From: Pseudomonadota bacterium
GTDB taxonomy: Bacteria; Pseudomonadota; Alphaproteobacteria; Rhizobiales; Rhizobiaceae
Assembly: GCA_023387775.1 (NCBI GenBank)
Contig: JAEWHN010000313.1
Location: 1 to 18,470 of the forward strand
Direction: 5' to 3'
Length of the DNA stretch: 18,470 bases
The notes beneath the pieces were generated by a model, which had not been told where the DNA came from, did not search any database, and was given only the letters and a program-made list of their open reading frames with translations. Each line of letters opens with the position of its first letter. The stretch's first letter is position 1. A program made the position numbers and the translations under genes. Positions 14,820 to 18,470 of this stretch are shown here, piece after piece.

Positions 14820-15953
14820 ATGCCCGATTCCACGTCCACCCGCCTGCCGCTTCGCATCGACGGCGCCGAATTGCGCCTGGTGCGGCTGCCGCTGGTGAAC
14901 CCGTTCACCATCGCCACCGGCACGATGACCGAAAAGATTTTCCCGCTGCTGACCCTTCGCTCGGGCGGGCTGGAAGGCTATGCGGAGGGTGTGATGGACA
15001 CGCTGCCCGATTATCTGGAAGAGACGGTAACCGGGGCTATGGACCTTCTGGCGACCGTGCTTTTGCCGCAGGTTCTGGGTAAGGCATTCCCCCATCCGTC
15101 ATCGCTGGCGCGGGCTCTCGAGCCATGGCGCGGCAACTTCATGGCCCGGGCGACGCTGGAGATGGCCTTCTGGGACCTGTGGGCCAAGGCGCTGGACATG
15201 CCGCTCCAGACCGCGCTCGGCGGCGAGGGCGAGGCGGTGGACGTCGGCGTCTCGCTTGGCATCGCGCCGATTGCCTCGACGCTGGACAGCGTCGCCGCCC
15301 ATGTGCGGCAGGGCTACAGGCGGATCAAACTCAAGGTGAAGCGCGGCCACGACATCGCGCTCCTCAAGGCCGTTCGGCAGGAATTCCCGGGCGCCCATCT
15401 GACCGTGGATGCGAATTGCAGCTACACGCTGGCCGACACCGACCTGATCAGGCGGATGGACGAATTCGACCTCGACTACATCGAGCAGCCGCTGGCCTGG
15501 GACGACATCCACGATCACGCCACGCTGCAATCGCGCGTCCGCACGCCGATCTGCCTCGACGAATGCATCCGCACGGTGGAGCACGCGCGCAAGGCCCTGC
15601 AAACGGATGCGGCACGGGTGATCAACATCAAGGTTGGACGCGTCGGTGGTCATGCGGCGGCGCGCGCCATCCACGATCTGTGCGCAGCCTTCTGCGTGCC
15701 GGTCTGGTGCGGGGGAATGTTGGAAGCGGGAGTCGGCCGGGCGCACAACATCCACCTTTCGACCCTGCCGAATTTCACAAAGCCCGGCGACACCTCCTCG
15801 GCCAGCCGCTATTTTACCCGCGACATCATCGAGCAGAAACTCGAAGCCCGGGATGGAAGGATGCCGGTGCCCGAAGGTCCCGGTATCGGCGTGACGCTGG
15901 ACCGGCATTATCTCGCCACCGCCACCCTGTCGCGGCAGGAATTTCGGCCATGA
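14820..15953 (+). CDS. enolase-superfamily N-acylamino acid racemase / o-succinylbenzoate synthase homologue
   Basis: This 377-residue muconate-lactonizing-subgroup enzyme has all active-site residues. The KxK lysines are K170 and K172 (RIKLKVKRG), the metal ligands are D197 (VDANCSY), E222 (YIEQPLAW) and D247 (CLDECI), and the opposite base is K271 (INIKVGRVGG). The tail VPVWCGGMLEAGVGRAHNI and LPNFTKPGDTSS is typical of the NSAR/OSBS family. Such enzymes racemise N-succinyl or N-acetyl amino acids, or make o-succinylbenzoate for menaquinone. No menaquinone gene is near and a GNAT gene overlaps its stop (ATGA), so racemase is favoured. The start at 14820 is chosen because GAGG lies nine bases ahead. 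An in-frame ATG at 14811 directly abuts that GAGG and is less likely. It diverges from the regulator/transporter operon. Confidence 0.9.
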   Translation: MPDSTSTRLPLRIDGAELRLVRLPLVNPFTIATGTMTEKIFPLLTLRSGGLEGYAEGVMDTLPDYLEETVTGAMDLLATVLLPQVLGKAFPHPSSLARALEPWRGNFMARATLEMAFWDLWAKALDMPLQTALGGEGEAVDVGVSLGIAPIASTLDSVAAHVRQGYRRIKLKVKRGHDIALLKAVRQEFPGAHLTVDANCSYTLADTDLIRRMDEFDLDYIEQPLAWDDIHDHATLQSRVRTPICLDECIRTVEHARKALQTDAARVINIKVGRVGGHAAARAIHDLCAAFCVPVWCGGMLEAGVGRAHNIHLSTLPNFTKPGDTSSASRYFTRDIIEQKLEARDGRMPVPEGPGIGVTLDRHYLATATLSRQEFRP

Positions 15954-16702
15954 GCGGCGTTGTCCTGCGCGAACTGTCCGGGATGGCGGAATTCCGCGCT
16001 GCCGAGGCGCTTCAGCGCGAAGTCTGGGGTCAGGGCGACCTGCCCGATCCGGCCGATTTGATGATGGTGATCCAGGCCGAGGGCGGCCTCGCCGGCGGCG
16101 CCTTTGCGGAGGGGCAGCTTCTCGGCTACGTCTTCGGCTTTCCGACACGCGACCCTTCGATCCAGCATTCGCACCGGCTGGCCGTACGGCCGATGGCGCG
16201 CGGCGGTGGCCTAGGCGTCCGCCTCAAGCGGTATCAGCGCAGTTGGTGCCTGGCGCGGGGCATAACCCTCATTCGCTGGACATTCGATCCTTTGCGGGCA
16301 GTGAACGCCGTCTTGAATATCCATCAGTTGGCGGCGACCTCGAACACCTATCTCGAGGATTATTACGGCGAGATGGAAGGGATCAACCGCGGCCTCGCTT
16401 CCGACCGACTTCTGGTGGACTGGCACCTCGAAGCCCCGGTGGTCGCCGCCCTCGCGCAGGGTGGGCAGCGCCCTTTGCAGCCGGCCACAGCGGTACCGCT
16501 CTCCCTTCCGAAAGATCTGGAGCAACTGACGAAAACGGAGCCTGGTCATGCCCGCGACCTGCGCAACGGGCTACGCGATCTGTTGCAGACGGCATTCGCA
16601 AACGGGCGCTCGATCGTCGATTTCGACAGGAACGAACGGTGCTATCTTCTGGCCGAAGAGAGCACGGCCGACGAATTCAGCCGGAAAGCGATGCGGCTGT
16701 AA
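15950..16702 (+). CDS. GNAT-superfamily N-acyltransferase
   Basis: This 250-residue protein has a GNAT fold in its first 150 residues. The strand-loop that binds the acyl-CoA pyrophosphate reads VRPMARGGGLGVRLK (R/Q-x-x-G-x-G/A type), preceded by AGGAFAEGQLLGYVFGFPT and followed by WTFDPLRAVNAVLNI. In characterised operons, a GNAT beside the racemase transfers succinyl from succinyl-CoA to a D-amino acid. The same role is inferred here. The ATG at 15950 overlaps the racemase TGA (ATGA), and AGGA lies nine bases upstream, so the two are co-translated. The stop TAA at 16700-16702 is the first triplet of an inverted-repeat element, so the original C-terminus may have been slightly altered. Acyl donor and acceptor are not shown by the sequence. 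Confidence 0.85.
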   Translation: MSGVVLRELSGMAEFRAAEALQREVWGQGDLPDPADLMMVIQAEGGLAGGAFAEGQLLGYVFGFPTRDPSIQHSHRLAVRPMARGGGLGVRLKRYQRSWCLARGITLIRWTFDPLRAVNAVLNIHQLAATSNTYLEDYYGEMEGINRGLASDRLLVDWHLEAPVVAALAQGGQRPLQPATAVPLSLPKDLEQLTKTEPGHARDLRNGLRDLLQTAFANGRSIVDFDRNERCYLLAEESTADEFSRKAMRL

Positions 16703-16851
16703 GGGATGGTGTCTCATTAATCTGCTGACGTAATACTCTCTGCCGGCCACCGCATTCCACTGCGCGATCGCCTGCGGCGGTGCAGATGGATGATTATAGG
16801 GCGCCTCTACGAAACTATCACTGATCCCAGTTGACCTGACACCACCCCTTA
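16700..16851. mobile_element. 152-bp MITE-like element with 14-bp terminal inverted repeats
   Basis: TAAGGGATGGTGTC (16700-16713) and, on the other strand, TAAGGGGTGGTGTC (16851-16838) match at 13 of 14 positions. They enclose 124 bases that hold no convincing gene. This is the form of a small non-autonomous element or an internally deleted insertion sequence. No clear target-site duplication is visible just outside the repeats. The left repeat supplies the stop codon of the GNAT gene. The parent family is not recognised with confidence. Confidence 0.5.
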
Positions 16852-16924
16852 GGTGCTTCATGAAACGGCCGCTCTGGCCTGCGCACCACCGTTCCGGCAA
16901 TTGATTAGATGCAGTGCTTCGAGC

Positions 16925-16963
16925 GAAATCAAAACGGTCGCGATTTCTTCATCGCGGCCGTTT
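16925..16963 (-). terminator. terminator of the IorB-like gene
   Basis: A 13-bp stem with one G-T pair (AAACGGTCGCGAT at 16932-16944 with ATCGCGGCCGTTT at 16951-16963) has a 6-base loop. Read on the minus strand it is followed by a T-rich run (TTTTGATTT, 16934-16926). It starts 18 bases past the stop at 16982 of the leftward gene. It may also stop readthrough from the rightward GNAT gene. Confidence 0.75.
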
Positions 16964-16981
16964 GCTTATGGTTCGCCTTTT

Positions 16982-18470
16982 TCACGCTGATAGGTTCTTG
17001 ATCAGCGGCAGCTTGCGAATGGTCTTGCCGGTCGCCGCGCGCAGTGCATTGCCGACGGCTGGTCCGATCGGCGGCACGCCGGGCTCTCCAACGCCGGTGG
17101 GCGGCTCGTCCGAAGGCACGATATGCACCTCCACGCGCGGCATCTGGTCGATACGAAGTGGCGTATAGGTGTCGTAGTTCTCCTGATCGACCACACCGCC
17201 TGTCAGCGTCAACTCCTCCTGCAGAATCGCACCCAACCCGAAGCCGATGCCGCCCTCCATCTGGGCGCGGATCTGGTCGGGATTGATCGCCGTGCCGCAA
17301 TCCACCGCGCAGACGACGCGGACAACGGTGAAGTCGCTGCCGCCCTTGTAGGTGATCTCGACCACCTCGGCGACAAAGGTCGAGAAGCTCTCATGGAGCG
17401 CCACGCCACGGAAGCGGCCTTCCGGCAACGGCTTGCCCCAATCGGCCTTCTCTGCCGCCAGCTTCAACACGGCGGCATGACGCGGGTGGTCTTCCAGCAT
17501 CGACAAGCGGAACTCGACCGGGTCGCGATTGGCGGCGGCGGCGAGTTCGTCGATGAAGGTCTCCATCACATAGGCCGTGTGAGTGGAGCCGACTGAGCGC
17601 CACCACAGGACGGGGATCTTCACGTCGCTCGTCGTCAGGTCGACCTTCAGGTTCGGGATGGCGTAGGGCAGGTTCGATGCGCCCTCGACCGAGGTCGGGT
17701 CGATGCCGTCCTTTATCATCGCCGCGAGGGGCGAACCGTTCATGATCGACTGGCCGACGATATGATCGTGGAGACCGACGATCTTGCCGTCCTTGTCCAG
17801 ACCCGCCTTGATTGCGTGGACATAGGCCGGGCGGTATCGCCCGCCGCGCATGTCGTTCTCGCGCGTCCACTGTACCTTCACCGGTTTGCCGGGGCCGAGC
17901 GCGCGCGCGGTCGCGACCGCCTCGACCACGAGGTCGGCATCCGAGACCGCGCGGCGGCCGAAACTGCCGCCGGTCTTCATCACGTGCAGCTTCACCTTGT
18001 CCGGCGTCGTGCCGCCCACCTGGGCTGCGGCCGCCTGATAGATGTCGGGCATCTGGTGCCCGCCCCAAACGTCGATGGTACCGTCCTCGTTGACGCGGGC
18101 GACCGCATTGAGCGGTTCGATCGAGGCATGAACGAGATAGGGAAACTCGTAACGTCCTTCGATCACCTTGTGGGCGCTCGCCAGCGCACCGTCGACGTCG
18201 CCATCATTGCGGGCGGTAGCGGCTGCCGGACCGTCGGCGGCCTTGTTGTATTCGGCCATGATCTCGGCGGTGCCGCGGTTCTCGGCCTTAGCCTCGTTCC
18301 ACTTCACCTCGACCAGATCGCGGCCTTTCAGGGCGGTCCACATATTGGTGCCGATGACGGCGATGCCACGCGGCGTCTGGACAACGTCGACGACGCCGTC
18401 AAGCGCCTTGGCCTTGGCTGCGTCGAAGCTTTCGACCTCCGCGCCGAATTTCGGCGGGTGGATCATGACG
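16982..18470 (-). CDS. xanthine dehydrogenase-family molybdopterin-binding subunit (IorB-like), N-terminus outside window
   Basis: At least 494 codons remain of the large molybdenum subunit of an aldehyde oxidase/xanthine dehydrogenase-type hydroxylase; the frame runs through the right edge, and the ATG near 18466 is almost certainly internal. Visible landmarks are EFPYLVHASIEPLNAVA, GGSFGRRAVSDADLVVEA (Moco-binding glycine loop), RVVCAVDCGTAINPDQIRAQ, EGGIGFGLGAILQEEL and the C-terminal GVGEPGVPPIGPAVGNAL, which holds the catalytic Glu. The SFGRR and GEPGVPP forms match the isoquinoline 1-oxidoreductase beta type rather than classic xanthine dehydrogenase. The enzyme hydroxylates a heteroaromatic or aldehyde with water, working with a 2Fe-2S subunit expected to the right. 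It has its own terminator and converges on the GNAT gene. Confidence 0.9.
   Translation of the reverse strand, partial: VMIHPPKFGAEVESFDAAKAKALDGVVDVVQTPRGIAVIGTNMWTALKGRDLVEVKWNEAKAENRGTAEIMAEYNKAADGPAAATARNDGDVDGALASAHKVIEGRYEFPYLVHASIEPLNAVARVNEDGTIDVWGGHQMPDIYQAAAAQVGGTTPDKVKLHVMKTGGSFGRRAVSDADLVVEAVATARALGPGKPVKVQWTRENDMRGGRYRPAYVHAIKAGLDKDGKIVGLHDHIVGQSIMNGSPLAAMIKDGIDPTSVEGASNLPYAIPNLKVDLTTSDVKIPVLWWRSVGSTHTAYVMETFIDELAAAANRDPVEFRLSMLEDHPRHAAVLKLAAEKADWGKPLPEGRFRGVALHESFSTFVAEVVEITYKGGSDFTVVRVVCAVDCGTAINPDQIRAQMEGGIGFGLGAILQEELTLTGGVVDQENYDTYTPLRIDQMPRVEVHIVPSDEPPTGVGEPGVPPIGPAVGNALRAATGKTIRKLPLIKNLSA

Noticed and set aside
14820..15953. Menaquinone o-succinylbenzoate synthase (menC)
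   Set aside because: Family members can have this activity, but no menaquinone genes are nearby and the GNAT and peptide transporter context favours a racemase. It is kept as an alternative in the call.
15099..16148. 349-codon open frame on the minus strand and a 525-codon plus-strand frame starting at 15125
   Set aside because: Both overlap the racemase, whose catalytic residues are all present in its own frame. Only the part of the plus-strand frame from 15950 is a real gene (the GNAT).
16571..16900. 109-codon frame on the minus strand across the GNAT end and the inverted-repeat element
   Set aside because: It crosses the antisense of the GNAT gene and the non-coding element; no family resemblance was found.
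17..18470. CRISPR arrays, tRNA and rRNA genes
   Set aside because: No regularly spaced repeats and no tRNA or rRNA sequence was recognised by eye on either strand.

Overview
The window is high-GC DNA from what looks like an alphaproteobacterium. The evidence is the codon use, the type of short tyrosine recombinase, the IorB-like molybdenum hydroxylase and the IS3/IS66/IS630 remnants. The order (Rhizobiales or Sphingomonadales) cannot be settled from sequence alone. There are no rRNA, tRNA or CRISPR features. The left third is a patchwork of damaged mobile DNA and isolated genes. The right two thirds is an intact catabolic locus.

Left part (1-6957). Positions 1-127 are the end of an IS3-family element. 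It cuts off a small gene (111-362) that is coupled by an ATGA overlap to an unknown ORF (359-937). Upstream of that ORF lies a frameshifted stretch resembling a DDE transposase/integrase core (about 1040-1431). Next come a secreted glycine/lysine-rich protein with a clear terminator (1688-2755, 1593-1622) and a small membrane protein (2985-3299). An IS630 C-terminal scrap, a decayed IS66 OrfA and a decayed IS3 element (5214-5757) flank one intact acyl-CoA dehydrogenase gene (3876-5165). A short, apparently complete tyrosine recombinase follows (5871-6503), then about 450 bases with no convincing gene.

Centre and right (6958-16702). A leftward operon encodes, in transcription order, a MurR/RpiR regulator, a family-5 peptide-binding protein, two DppB/DppC-type permeases, two DppD/DppF-type ATPases and an M81 (MlrC-like) metallohydrolase. 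Four of the junctions overlap or nearly touch. Facing away from it, across a 114-base promoter region with a candidate operator, is a two-gene unit: an enolase-superfamily N-acylamino acid racemase/o-succinylbenzoate synthase homologue and a GNAT acyltransferase, joined by an ATGA overlap. Racemase plus GNAT is the core of the known D- to L-amino acid conversion route through N-succinyl intermediates. Here it sits beside a peptide importer and an M81 hydrolase, with no M20 desuccinylase in view. The working reading is a peptide or D-amino-acid scavenging locus in which the M81 enzyme does the hydrolytic step. This is inference.

Right edge. A 152-base element with 14-base inverted ends (16700-16851) abuts the GNAT gene and supplies its stop codon. 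A terminator (16925-16963) then ends a leftward IorB-like molybdopterin-binding subunit gene (16982-18470), which runs off the window.
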